Below, one piece after another: positions 46,110-58,600 of a DNA stretch of 64,000 nucleotides. This stretch comes from Boletus sp. NGJ (taxonomy: Eukaryota; Basidiomycota; Agaricomycetes; Boletales; Boletaceae): positions 310,001 through 374,000 of the forward strand of contig JAGTXK010000138.1 of NCBI GenBank assembly GCA_019096195.1, in the 5' to 3' direction. A model generated the notes under the pieces. The model made no database searches, was not told the origin of the DNA, and saw only the letters and a program-made list of their open reading frames with translations. Position 1 is the first letter of the stretch. The number at the start of each line of letters is the position of its first letter. Position numbers and translations under genes: made by a program.

Positions 46110-48930
46110 CTATGCAGCGAGACTGAGACTCTCCATCGCAAGGTCGAGAGGGTCAGCGACAGCAGCGGTAGCCTGGACAGCCGCAACGTCGACATTCGCA
46201 GCTCTGCCAAAGAATACCTCGGGGCTTGTGCAGGCCGCAACAGCTCGCCGCATGTGTATAGAGAGGAAGGACAACCCAACTTGGTAGGCAGCTACACGTA
46301 CATTTTTAGCATGCGGACTTCAGGATGAACAAACAATTTGACTCACAGTTCATCCACCCGAAGCCCTCACGTGGGACTAGCTTAAAGTCTAGTCCCTGAT
46401 TCCCATACTCGGCATCCACTAAATGGGATAGCTGGACAGCATCAAACTTTTGCGGAGAATAGAAATTAGAATCCATGCCTAGGTACTGAGATCGAAGCAA
46501 CCCACCTTTTCTGGCACGACGCCATTGAAGTCGACGAAAGCCGTGGTCATCCTGACCGTGAACAAGTTATTTCATCTGTTGAAACGGGTATGATAGCGAG
46601 GGACGTACATGTAGAGGAATCGATACGCGAGACGCTGTGCTTCTTCCAAGTAGCCATAACGCTCAAGACCAACCCACGTCATGATCTGGTGAGGCGGCCT
46701 GAAATCAATTACATTAGCACCCGCCGACAAGCAGCTCGTCCAAGATGACCAACCAAGCGTATCTAAGGAACCGATAATGAATGTGGTGCAGCTCCAGATA
46801 AATCCATCTACGCACGGATAGTCCCATTGCCGGTTTGGCCTGTCCAGGGAAATCTTGCCACGAGACTCCTCCGTACCAGACACGAGCCCGCCGAGAACTT
46901 CGAATTTCTTCAGCGATTGCGAACTAAGTCAAGTTCAGCATGAGAAAGACCGAGTGACCCTTTGAATGAAAACGTACACCAGCATCCAGCACTGTTCCTC
47001 GCTTGCGCAACCTGCCCAAAGCGCCCAAAAGCTTGTGACACTTTCGTACAAGCTCTGTTTCTCCTTAACAGTATCGTAGTCGAAATAGAGGTTCTTTCTC
47101 TCATTCCAAAGATACTTGTCGATCATCTCTCTCCTGAAGTCAGCCCTCTCGAACCACTCCTCGCTAGTCTGAAACCTCGACATCGAACGCTCACGGTGAG
47201 GGTTGGCGTACGCTTCAACCGATGGAGGGAACGGTGCCAGAGGGAAGTCCTCCTCGAGGTTTAATTCGTCGTCGAATACCTCCCGAATCGCAGTCCCGAT
47301 GTCGACTTCATACTTGTACAGGAGCGCTTGAAGATCGATAGTGCCAAGGTTGGCACAACGCTTCTCGAACCGGTAAGTCGTATCATGTCCAGACTCTCGA
47401 ACCGCGCGGTCATGGAGAAAGTATTCGTCGAGCGCAGGTTCCTTGAGGATGCCGTCGTTATACTTTTCACTAAACTCCAAAACTGAAATGCCGTGCTTTG
47501 CAGCATAAGGCTCGAGAATATGGGTAAAGTGAGTAGCTTCCGTCTCAGGAGGAATCCCGACACCATCAGGACGGTAACGGGAGAGACCCGTCTTGGGGTC
47601 TATCCGAGGTTCAGCGACCCAGATTGTGTGATACTCTTTAATCGCTGCTTGTATGGCGCGTTTGAGCCACTGGCGATTTGCGTCCATATCAGAACGATCC
47701 AGCTGGTTATAAATTTGTAACGCCATGTCGGTCAAGAAAGGAGGTTGTGTCCGGCACAAGTAGTAGCTCCGAGATCCGTTCAAAATCTTGCCGTAATGCT
47801 TAACCTCGAAGATAAAGTGATCTACCATGCCCTTTGCCATGGTAACCTGGCCATCGACGAGGAGTCCGAGCGTAATGAAGTAGGAATCCCAGTTGTAGAG
47901 CTGAGATATCAAAGAAAATTAGAAAAGGAAATGTATAACTCGACAAGACAAACCTCATTGAACCGAGCGCCGGGCACAATGAACGGGATTCCCTTTAGTG
48001 TACGGCCACCCTTGCCGTCATCGACTTCATTCATCGCTAACGCGAGAAGGCCGGGCTTGGAGTTGAGACTCTTCACGAAATAGGGGTCATCAGGTTTTGG
48101 GGGAAGAACCACGACATCGAGGTTCATGTGAGGCTTCTCGCGTGCTACCTTTCTGTAATACTCTGCCATCGCGGGTTCGCCGTGCGGGACATATATTCTG
48201 GGTTGGACACGGCCAGTACGGTTCTTTGGATCTGCGGTGATGATCTCGAGACCCTCTCCGTCAATGCGACGAGTGAGTGAATGCCAGAACGAGTTTTTTA
48301 TCATACGTGACAGACGATCGACTGGGTTTTCCGTCAAGCGAGCCTCGTCAAGGACAATGCGCTTTCGATTATGGTCCCGTGCCAGCGCAAGTTCTTGAAG
48401 CAGGTTAGACAACATGTAGGTTCCCTGACACATACATGTCAAGACATCAAACGTGTTGCGAGTACAAGAGAAAACCATACTCGGATGTCAAATGCCTTGA
48501 AACCATTGCTAGTGGCTGTTCCGAGGGCCATCATCTTTGGGCCAGCATCTGTGACGCTGATCTGGAAATCGCCGTCGGTGTCTTCCTGCTCGAGGATGAC
48601 CCGGATGGTCTCTTCGACGTCGATAAGGAAGCGGCGAGGGGCAGTAACGCTTTTCTCGTCGTGCGACATTCTGCGGGCGCGCATGTGCGTGCCCTCCTCA
48701 AAGGTGGGGGGTCGTTTTGGGTTATAACCGTAGACTTGTGACTGCAAAGATGGGGAGAACGCGTCAGACAAGTGTAGAAAGGACAGACGGAGGCGTACAT
48801 GACTATAGGTTCGCGAGCGGGAGAAAGACTCGGTGCCACCATAGTATATGGCAGCATCAGCATGAACGGCACGGTGTTCGGCGTCCTCGATGAAGTTGAG
48901 GCCAGGCGGGTGGTTGAGAGTGGGAGGCAT
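46110..48930 (-). CDS. NTH1: Neutral trehalase (GH37)
   Basis: Start ATG 48,930 ([20 protein letters not shown]). A PKA-like site 'RRMSHDEKS' and the calcium-binding loop '[15 protein letters not shown]' mark the neutral, regulated form; no signal peptide is present. Trehalase signature 1 is '[15 protein letters not shown]'. Further blocks are '[15 protein letters not shown]' and '[19 protein letters not shown]'. Signature 2 is assembled from three exons: 'QWDYP', a 9-base microexon at 46,754-46,762, and '[16 protein letters not shown]', giving QWDYPYAWPPHQ. The C-terminus reads '[18 protein letters not shown]' to '[10 protein letters not shown]'. The enzyme hydrolyses cytosolic trehalose to glucose during germination and stress recovery. 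About eight introns. Confidence 0.93.
46754..46762 (-). other. NTH1: 9-base microexon of NTH1
   Basis: Minus-strand ATACGCTTG, flanked by a 53-base intron (46,763-46,815; GTGCGT...CCTTAG) and a 55-base intron (46,699-46,753; GTTGGT, branch GCTAAT, TTTCAG). Including it turns the exon junction into the invariant trehalase signature QWDYPYAWPP; skipping it keeps frame but deletes Tyr-Ala-Trp. Confidence 0.85.
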
Positions 48931-50149
48931 GGTAGAGAGGGATAGAAGCAAACGGTACTACAAGTGTCAGGGATTGGGTAGTACTGAAATGTCGCGGAAG
49001 TATTGAAATGGAGCAGGAGCAAGGGGTAGCGATGAATTTATGTTAGCCTTTTATTTCCGCACGTGGTCAAAAAATAATTGTGGAAATTGGAGATTCCCCG
49101 CTCAAGACGACAAGCACGACGGTCACGGAGGAGCGCTGGGATGGAACGTGCGCGCCGAAACTGGTTGCGAGGTGAATACTGTGTTCTGCACTCGATGCGT
49201 TAGATCAAGCTCGGTACTCGGTCGACCGAGTCTCGCTGGATGACTGGCGCTGGATGCGAACAACGAGGACAGGGAGGCGATAATCCACCATCTTTATATC
49301 CTTCCTGCTCATTATATGATTACTTCCCACCTTCATTTCTGTCAATGGTCTCAATCCGTCCATCTTCCGGCAACTCGAGAACGCCGCTCGCATCCAACTA
49401 TGTAACGAACACAAGATCCGTTCCGACAGAACATCGGCGTGGTCACTGCCCCTTCCAACCGGGCAACCCTCGAACATTGTAGTATCGAAAGTCGACCGTC
49501 TGTCCTGACGAGTCACTCGAGTCCGCTCCGTCGCTTCTCTCACTTCTCGAATCGAGGCCACGTTCGTTCTTCTCTCGCCCGTCCGTTTCACAGTCAATCA
49601 CACGCACAGCAGCGCTGTCATTCGGAATTTGAGTGGCCAGGAACTCTGTACCTGCACCATCGTTCGCATTAATCGGATTTTCCCATGGCTGTACAGATTT
49701 CACTCTAGGAGTGTATGCAAAGGTAATCCCTGGTATGAGTTCCGGTCAGTAACATGCCGCATCGGATATTGACCCATCCTAGAGTCGATCAGAGAACGAA
49801 CGTGTCAAACGCGTCTACAGAACCGGTCTCTTTACTCAAACTGCTTCCCGAAATCCCCTCTGAGGGTATTTCCAAAGAGTCATATGGCCCCGGCATTCCT
49901 CATCCTCTCCCGCAGGTGGCTTGGGGAAGGAAAATTTACTCACTTGATGTAGTATCATGGCTCTTCATCATCCTCATCTGTCAGTTCTTCCCCTTCCCGC
50001 ACGCCGAGGTGTCGCTCAAGTCCTTGGCGTCTTGCCCATGAATGTCCATCCGTGCACGGCATAATTCTAAACGGAAGGAACAAGGTATATAATGGGCTAC
50101 AAAGTCGTGGAAGTCATGAGCGAGGATTGATCGAAGAAGGCGTGACGTA
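48931..50149. other. 1.2 kb spacer, possible small gene
   Basis: Includes the NTH1 promoter. A plus-strand frame at 49,754-50,041 has one hydrophobic helix (SWLFIILICQFFPF) but no family and no convincing splice chain. An AGGGG element lies near 49,020, on the promoter side of NTH1; a single copy is weak evidence for stress control. Confidence 0.35.
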
Positions 50150-51425
50150 CTATCTATTTCGCCCTATATTGAAGAAAATGGCAAAATTGTTGCGCGCTCT
50201 GTTGGCTGTTAGTCATGAACCCGAGATTAAGCGATTCACGTACCCCAGGTCATAAGAATTAATAAACGTCTCGGGTGCGATCAATACAGATGAGATACAT
50301 GGGAGGAAGAATTCACGTACCTCTCCCCTTCCTTTTGCAATCCTCCGATATACTGCATGGTCTTGCGCTTCAACGGAGGTTTCCCCATGTGCAATTCCCC
50401 ACAAGTGCCAAAGCAACATGATTAGGACTGCGATACACATCACGGCAGAGAGTATGTAGGAGACAATGAAACAAAGTTGGGGCATGGCATGAACCCATGG
50501 CTGAGCATCGATGAGCATCAGTGACAGCCATAGGAACCAAGGGGAGGAACGCACCACATATCGCAGTCCGAGGGCGTCGAGGGCGTGAGGGAACCCGAGG
50601 AAGCAGTAGAAAAAACTTCCAATAACGAGGTATGTCCTGCAAACACATTCGCTACGGTCGCAAACGATCGAATGAGGACTTACATGAAAAGAACAAAGTG
50701 TCGTTCATTGTGCAGACCCACGCATTGGTTCACCCCTAATTGCACTAAATCCTGGATAATTGACCGTGCAACGAGGGTACTTACACTGGGCGAGGAAGGG
50801 TCATGACCACAAAATAACGAGAAAGAGATCAGGTACTGACAGGACAGTGGTGGTCGTATTTGACAACACATTTGTTACATATGCGGCAATGATGTGCCCT
50901 CTCGGTACGAAGTACATTAGCACACTATACGCATATACTCAAGGACCGACGGTTGGACTCACCTCTGGGCGCATAACTCTACATCGTTTGCATCGGGAAA
51001 AACTCGCGTCTACGATTTCTAGCCCTGAAGATGACCAGCGCGCGCCAAGAGTTGATAGTCCTTTTTGGGTGGTCGGAGATGCCCAGAGAAAGCTGGTTCC
51101 AGGATACCGTGGAGGATCATCTACAAACCCTGGGGGGATGGCGCAGGCGTAGTAATAGTGCACATAAAGGTTGAGAGCAATGAGCAAGCAAGGTGGGGTT
51201 GACAACCAAGGAAGTGGCAAGCTGGGTTGTACAACGGTGACTGTGCGAAAAGCATTAAGCACGCCGAGCGTTCCGAGAAAGGGTGTACTCACAGAAGCTG
51301 AGAACCCCGATGGATATGAGAATGACAGCGAGCCCTACAAAGTAAGGACCTGCTGCGCCAGTGATCCGGTCCCCTGCGCGTTCCATCCATTTGAAGCATC
51401 GAAATACGCAACTGGTACAAATCAT
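50150..51425 (-). CDS. DHHC palmitoyltransferase
   Basis: Start ATG 51,425 ([20 protein letters not shown]). The first membrane helix is '[18 protein letters not shown]' and the second is in '[20 protein letters not shown]'. The DHHC cysteine-rich domain reads '[10 protein letters not shown]' + '[20 protein letters not shown]'. A 1-base exon at 50,785 then supplies the Trp codon before '[17 protein letters not shown]'. Helices 3 and 4 follow ('[12 protein letters not shown]', '[18 protein letters not shown]'). The tail has 'ETSVEAQDH', 'TFINSYDLG' (a DPG/TTxE-type region) and '[12 protein letters not shown]'. The enzyme S-palmitoylates cytosolic-face cysteines of membrane proteins, probably in the ER or Golgi. 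Subfamily not assigned. Nine or more short introns. Confidence 0.88.
50785..50785 (-). other. Predicted 1-base microexon of the DHHC gene
   Basis: Minus-strand CAG|T|GTAAGT: an acceptor, one T and a perfect donor. Introns of 55 (50,786-50,840) and 49 bases (50,736-50,784) flank it. T plus the following GG makes the Trp codon of DHHCPWVNQC, which is almost invariant in the family. The only in-frame alternative I found inserts six unrelated residues and loses the Trp. Confidence 0.65.
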
Positions 51426-52304
51426 CGTGATGACCGTCGCCTCGTTCTTTGAAGAGTGTTTCGCAGTTTGAGTTCATTCGAACTTGGTCAGGCATCGTCA
51501 TGCCGTCACGTGAGGATGATGCAGTGTCGAGCTCAGCAGTCGTATTGGCTCACATATAAGGACCATGCTACAGGCATAGTAATTACAGGACGTATAGAAT
51601 GCTCAGAGAATTGAACTGGTAAGCTATGCTTCCCCACAAAGATACGTGTGTATCTGTTGCATGCTCAGCAGCACATGGATCGTGTCTCTTACAGGTATGC
51701 AACTTGTTGATTCATCGAGGGTCCTCTGACTTGCTTGTTAGCTGATCCAGTGCCAAAGGAGTCCGATGAGTAGATAACCATTGGAGGTTGTGGCGGAGCA
51801 AAGGGGAACTTGAAGTACTGACATGACATGCAATATATAACTTATTCAGCGAATGGAATCATTCAAGTTGCTGGAGAAGTGTGCCGCTGTTTACACAAAG
51901 TTCCGCACATTCACGATCTTTTGGGCGGTCACGAGCAAAGGATGGTAAATGTCCTTGCACCTCGTTGATCTACGATATGGTCTGATGACCAGACCTAGTA
52001 TACTGTGAGGCAAGCCGTCTGGTTTCGTTCGAGTCAGTGAGGGGGCCGCGCGGATTCCCACGTCCACCGTTCAAACGTTCGTTCACCCAGACATCACTGA
52101 TTAGTAGACATTGACTCTTCTTCTGCTCGTCGAGATCACTTCTCCGAATTTATCGCCCTGTGGAGGTGAAGCTTTAGTGAGAGGACGGAAGCAATGCATT
52201 CTCACTCGGTCACATTGACGAAGATAGGACTCTTCTTCACGGGAATCCCCGCATGAATCAGCAAAACCAAGTGCTGCCCTTTCACACTGATTCAGCCTAT
52301 CGGT
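51426..52304. other. Bidirectional spacer, 0.9 kb
   Basis: Lies between divergent DHHC and THI20 genes. I looked for the conserved core of a TPP riboswitch upstream of THI20 and did not see it. A TATA-like TATATAA is near 51,835. Confidence 0.4.
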
Positions 52305-54521
52305 ATGCCTGGAATTACAGCAGTTCTGACAATCGCTGGTACAGATCCCAACGGAAAGGAAGGTATCCAGGTGTGTAGATGACTCTGTTGCAACGCTCAC
52401 CGGCACCATCGATCATTTTCATCAAATAGGCCGACCTCAAGACGTTCGCGGCGCATGGGTGCCATGGCACCAGTGTCGTGACTGCGGTCACAGCACAGAA
52501 TACGTTTGGCGTGCAGAGGCATATTATGCCCCCCGACTTTGTTGAGAAGCAGGCTCGTGTTCCTCGATGCCTTGACTCTGATTCCCCTCTGAGCCATTCC
52601 CGTCCAGATAACATCTACGCTCAAGGATATCCACGTGCATGCAATCAAGACTGGCACCCTCTTCGATTCTGAAATTACAAAATCCGTTGCATCAAGTCTC
52701 AGAACGCATTTTAGACAACACGGCCGTGTTCCCTTTATCTGTGATTCCGTCTACGTCTCGGATTACGGAGTTGTCCTATCTGGGGAAGATGTCAGCACAA
52801 TCGTAAAAGAACTGTTTCCTCTTGCACAGGTCATCGTGCTGAGTGAGGCGGAAGCTCAATATCTGCTCAACATAGAAGGACATCCTTTGAAGATTACCTC
52901 ACTCCGCGACATGCTCGTGACAGCGCAGAATCTTCTGGCCCTTGGACCTCAGGCTGTACTTTTAAAGGGCGGTCAGACCATCGTCTCAATAAACGATATC
53001 CTTACAGTGAAAGCTCCAAACGATGCATCATTGGAAATCAAGTCCGACTTCCCCTTGGATGACAATATCGAGATCCTTGGAATTAGTAGCATGCTAGAGA
53101 CCAAAGACCATGTCGTCGACGTCCTTTGTCGTGCCAGCAGCACAGAGTCTAAGGCACTCACATTCACTCTGTATCCCCGACTGGGTTTGAAATCAAAGAA
53201 CGTCCAGGGGGCAGATGCCGCACTCAGTGCGGCACTGGCCTGTGCCCTAGGAAACGAAGTCCCAGGTACTGGCCTTAAAAGTATCAGTATGCCCAGATTT
53301 GTTGCTTACGGCTTGTAAATTATAGTGGGAGAGGCCGTTGCACAAGCGACGACATTCACACGATTAGGAATTGAGACTGCGTCATCTTTGGGGAAAGGGA
53401 ACGGTTCTTTGAGCCTGAACCACCTCCACTCGACGTCCAGCCTCATTGTTCAGCCGTAAGTGTGTTATTCCAGGAGACTGCGTTATCGCTGGATTGCTTT
53501 CACAGAAAAACGTCAAGATATCCATACCCACTGATATTCAAGTTTATTCAAAACACAGCAGCGGTATGGAAACAATACGTACGACACGATTTTGTGGTTC
53601 AGCTGGGAAGAGGAACTTTGGACAACAAATCCTTCCAACACTTTATCAAGTGAGACACCTACGACTTCACGGATGCACAATCTCACACGCGATCAGGCAG
53701 GATTACCTTTACTTGAAGTATTATGCAAGGGCATATGCGTAGGTTCGGTTTCGCCAATTGGAAATTGTCTCAGCACGAGAGCATAGGCTGTTGGCATCCA
53801 AATTCAATGATTTCGCATCGATCAATGCTGCCGTCGAGGCGGTCCTTGGCATTTCCGGGGAGATTACCCCACATGCTTCAGGGCCATTCGCCGGTGTGTG
53901 TCTATGTTGCTTGTCTTCCCGTCCACTCAACGGAAAGCAAGGCGAACCATGGAAGTTATTGACGTCGAGGAAAAATGCCATGCACGCTTCATTCTTTTCG
54001 CAATGGGGCACATCTCTTCAAGACTTGGAAAGGACACCCGAGTCACCTGCCACTACTGCGTATGGCGCGTTCCTCATAGACACGGGGTTGCAAGGTAAGT
54101 CCGATTTGCTCTGCGCCTTTCGGACTCGGAAGTTCAAATTCTATCGAGGTGACACGACGGTGCTCATCATGGCGGTGGCCGCCTGCCTGTTAGGATATGG
54201 GGAAGTAGGTCTCTGGCTGAAAAAGGAGGCCCAAAAGCCGAACTCTTGGGTCAAGTGGGAAGGTAACCCATACCTCGAGTGGATTGAGGTATACGCTGGA
54301 GAGGAATATCAGGCAGGGGTTGTTTCCGGTATCAGTGAATATTCCGTTCCTCCGTCCTCTCGAATCAAGGTCATCTAATGGATTCCTTTTCAGAGATAAT
54401 GGAACTTTTGGCAGAAGTCGACTCTCCATCGCAGCCTCGATATGATCTGTGGTTTTCCGTTTGGGAGAGAACTGTGCGCTTTGAGAAAGGATTTTGGGAC
54501 ATGGCGTTGAACTTATCGTGA
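52305..54521 (+). CDS. THI20: Thi20-type HMP/HMP-P kinase fused to TenA/thiaminase II
   Basis: Start ATG 52,305 ([20 protein letters not shown]). The ThiD half continues after an intron with '[20 protein letters not shown]' and '[20 protein letters not shown]', then '[20 protein letters not shown]', '[11 protein letters not shown]', '[19 protein letters not shown]' and '[12 protein letters not shown]'. After '[19 protein letters not shown]' the TenA half begins: '[18 protein letters not shown]', '[14 protein letters not shown]', '[19 protein letters not shown]', '[19 protein letters not shown]' and the C-terminal '[12 protein letters not shown]'. It phosphorylates the pyrimidine precursor of thiamine and salvages thiamine breakdown products in the cytosol. 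The kinase glycine loop reads GTDPNGKEG rather than the usual GSDSSGGAG, a mild oddity. About eight introns. Confidence 0.9.
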
Positions 54522-55662
54522 AGTCGGTTCGTTTACGTGTTCCTTGGTGACGTGACGAAGTTCTGTATAAGGGTTTGAATCCTTTGCATTATTCCAAAGT
54601 TCGCAAGTAGCGGGATGACTCTGTCAGTCACCACCAAAGCTTCCATGGCAAACCATCACCCAGTCAACAACACCGAGTGTCTAATCGAACTGCCGCGGCA
54701 GCTTAATTCAGTGTCCGGGGAGTCCATGTCATCTCAGACATGTCTTCTGTCGAACCCTCTTCATTTTCTCCACAGGCATCAGGAATCCATCATGTTGCTT
54801 TTTCACCACTGAAGCACACATGAATGGCCGAAAGCACAGGCCCGCTTTTTAAGCAGGTCCTTTTGCTCGTCACTTGCTTTTTCGAGTTTCTTTGTAGCTT
54901 CTGAACCACTTTTCGAGAGTGCGAAGCAATTGAATTCAATGAGAAAGCATCTGACATACACAAAATGCAGTACTCAGTCTGATACGAAAAAGCAATGAAA
55001 AGCTGAAAAGCAAGAGAAGCGAAAACTCGTGTGAAAATGGCAGCACCTGATTGGCGGAAAATGAACGGACGTGATTAGTGTAGAAACGAGCGAAACGACG
55101 ATCGCGATACGCCGCATAAACGATTGGCGCGGAAAGCGATAATGGGACGCGAGGATGAGGCGGGCAAAGGGAGCAGCCGGAGAAGAAACAGAGAATATGA
55201 ATAAAAAGCGGCACCCGCAGTGTGTTGAACAAAACTGTCGAGGCCAATTCTGCAGCCAGTGGTTAGCCATTGAAGATACGCAAATGAAAGGGTGGGTGAT
55301 TTATACATAAGAGCTCGAGGGTCAAGCTTTGGCTGGATGAAGATGATGGGCTCGATAGTCATCTGTCCGCTGCGGGTGGGTCCCCAGGAGCGAGAGGATG
55401 GATGCCAACTGGAAGGCCTTGATGGGGTCGCACCGTCGCTGTGGTCGAATTCCTCGTATGCAAACGCACAATCGTCCAAAAGGACGTTGGCGAATGCGTG
55501 CACGGTAATGCCCTCGATAAGGTTCTCCTTGAGACACTTGACTAGAGCCGCACCCGTGAGAATCACATACTTTGCATAGACAACCCATGGCCATGCAGTT
55601 CCGAAGGAACCCATTGAACATGTACCCAAGAACATATACAACATCGTACACCGTAAAAATCA
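54522..55662. other. Spacer with a long antisense-type open frame
   Basis: A minus-strand frame of about 189 codons (55,644-55,075) begins just past the stop of the sugar gene and contains hydrophobic 'WPWVVYAKYVILTGAALVK'. It could be a further exon of that gene or a separate short gene. I cannot find a confident splice into it. Confidence 0.35.
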
Positions 55663-58600
55663 CTAGTAAACGGCACGGAAGGTGACTGCCAACATGACGA
55701 CGATAACCGCGATTCTTTGCCTAGAATTCCTTCTTTCCTCATTCCTAGGTCCATCACCCATCCTGTGGGTAAACCAATCGAATCTGTGTCCCAGGCATCC
55801 TATCTCCCCGCGTTCCAATATGCCAAACACTCGTCCCCACTCACTGGCCATCCTAATCAAAGAACTTTCCGCGATGGCGATGACCCACTTGGGACCGGCG
55901 AGCGTCGAGTTGATGGCGGTCGTCCGGTTGGCGTCTCGATAGAGGTGGCGATACATGTCATGAATAATGTTACCGACGATGGTCGTGCTCGCGAGATGGA
56001 ATCCAAGAACAGACGGAAATGCAATGCCTGTTAAAAGGAATAGAGGCGCCCCAACGCATACCAGGGCGCAGCTGATCAAGAACAGCTCGCCGCTGTTCGG
56101 TGCATGGTCGATGTAGGACAGATCAGGATACAATCTGATGAGACCTCCGTCGCCCTTCGACCACATGTAAAAGCGATGGTACGACCGCTTCCCTCCGTTC
56201 CACCAGGGATGGGTGACGACGATAGCTGGGGCGGGGTGAAATCCCTCTTGTTTCACGGGAAACCACAAATTTCTTTTCCGTCGACAAAAGTCGATGTCTT
56301 CACCTCCTCCCGTCTTAGGAAAGTGAAGATCAAACTCCACGCCATCATCGATACGACGCGCGATTAGGTTTGCTGTCACCCCCCACGGCATGTCAGTCTC
56401 TCCACGCATCTTCGCGGCGATGTCCCAGAAGTATGTGACGCCTGCCAGATGCACAGCGGTGGTAAAAATGGAGTAGGCTGCAGGGAACTGTGCATTTCCG
56501 ATGAAGCCGACTGCATTCGCGTTTGCACGGATGACTTTCTCAGCTTCGACGAGGAGGTCTGGTTGTGGGGTGACGTCGTCGTCCAAGAAGAGGATCCACT
56601 CTGCAGCAGATTCCTGCATGCCCCGATTACGTGATGCGGATGCACCAAGGTTCTTTTCATTGGTGCGGATGCGAACATCCGGCCTTGAGGCAAATTTGGT
56701 CTCCAGCTCGACGCGGGCGGGCGAACGCGGGTCGTCGATGATGATGATGAACATCGTGGTGCACGTCGGGGATGGTTTCAGATTCAGCATGGGTTCCAGA
56801 AGCTGGAGTTGGACCCGGAAGCTAGGTATCACAACGTCCAGGGTAAGCTTACGTGAGACTGCTGGACAATACCTCAGCAACCACTCTTCGGTGGTAGCTG
56901 TTGCTTTGTCCAAGGGGCCAAACGTCCACCCTTTGGCATGTTGTTGACGATACCGTGCCGGTTGGCTGCCTCCGATCCCATTCTCGATTCTCGCGGTGAA
57001 CATCCTGGAGCAATCCCAACGACGATAGAGCTGGTACAGGAAGGGATCACCATCTTGGTTGATGAAGATTTCGGGAATAACGTCCCCATCGAAGATATCT
57101 AGATGAGTGCGGTGAACGATGGGAAAGGTCGGCATACCGGGGAAACTGGTATCTGTGAATGCCACGCATCCAAATCCGTGGGGGGTGCCTGTGCGGTGTG
57201 CTATCTGAGCAAACTCCGCGTGGGCATCCCTGATCCAACCTTCATCCTTGAGGACGACGTCGTCTCCCATGAGGACAAAGTAGTCCGACCCATCCTGCCA
57301 GGCTTGCTTGGCAATCTGTCGCCAGATGGCGCAAACATGTCCAGCAGGGTGTTTGCAGATTTGGATCGCCACATCACAGATATTTTGCGACGCCAGTTCA
57401 GCTTCGGCGATGTTCATGCCGGTTTTGCTGTCGCTTCCCAATAGCAAGGGGTCATCGTGGTCGATCGCGAGATAGACTTTGACCACAAATCGTTGACCAC
57501 CCAGCTGATGGGTGTCCCGCCAGGTCGTACGAGCGAGTGATTCGGCGAAATCCTTGAGGAGAGACAGGCATTGGCCTGGAGGATTTGAACCGCGGGAAGT
57601 GATAGGGAGGAGAATGGCGAACTTGATATCCTTGTCTGCCAAGTCGACGATTTTGCTGCGGCGCATCATCTGCAACATCAAGATACGTTCCTCGTCGTCC
57701 ATGCCGTCCACGATCTTTCTTATCTCACCCTGGATCCACTTCCCCGTCTGCGCCATCCCGTCTTCCAGAGAAACTTTTGGGGTCCAACCAGATAAGACCA
57801 TCTCTGCGAGGTGGTTGTCTGAGTTTCTTGCGCGAACCCCGACCGTTTTCGCGTCGGTATTTGGTCGAAACACGACATCCGAACCTGGTTGCAGCCCTGT
57901 CCACCTGACAGCTATCTCTCCGAGGTCGTTGATCGTAACGGCGCGATCGGAACCTATGTTAACCGGCTTATCGTAACCGGACGCCAGGAGTGCCAATATG
58001 GCATCCACACAGTCGCTGATATATAGAAAACTGCGTCGCTGTCTGCCATCGCCCCAGATCTCGAGTTCCTTCGGGCCCCTCCCCGCTAAACGCATCGCCA
58101 ATGCTTTCCGCAAGAGTGCCGCGGGGGCTTTCTCACGTCCATCGTTCCATGCACCGCGCGGACCAAACACGTTGTGGAAACGCGCGATTTGGACACATAT
58201 GTTGTATGCGCTGCGTTGGACGAGGAGCTCGGAGACGAGCTTTTCGAGGCCGTAATGTCCTTGCGGTTCGGGTGTCCCTCCTTCCCAAACGTCATCTTCC
58301 TTGAGCGAGACATCGGTGTCGAGATTCTCTTGCTTATGCCCCGGATAGACACAGGCTGAGGAGGCGTAGAAGAAGACGCGCACGTTGGCGCGGATGGACG
58401 CCACCAAGACGTTGGACGTGATGCGTGAATTGGTTTGATAAATCGTGAGGTCGTTGCCTTCGTGGATGGTCCCCATTCCTCCCATGGTGGCAGCAAAATG
58501 AAGGACAGTATCGATGCCCTTGACAGCGCGGTGACAAAACTGCTCGTCGCAGAGGTTTCCGACAAGCGTCTCGTGACAGATGGGTTCCTCGAACACAGAG

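Noticed and set aside
46699-46815. Alternative open frame across the trehalase introns resembling a histidine-rich helix
   Set aside because: Frame and splice phases do not connect to either flanking exon. The microexon model gives the exact family signature.
51426-52400. Possible TPP riboswitch upstream of or in the first intron of THI20
   Set aside because: The conserved riboswitch core sequences were not found by eye, and the first intron is too short to hold one.
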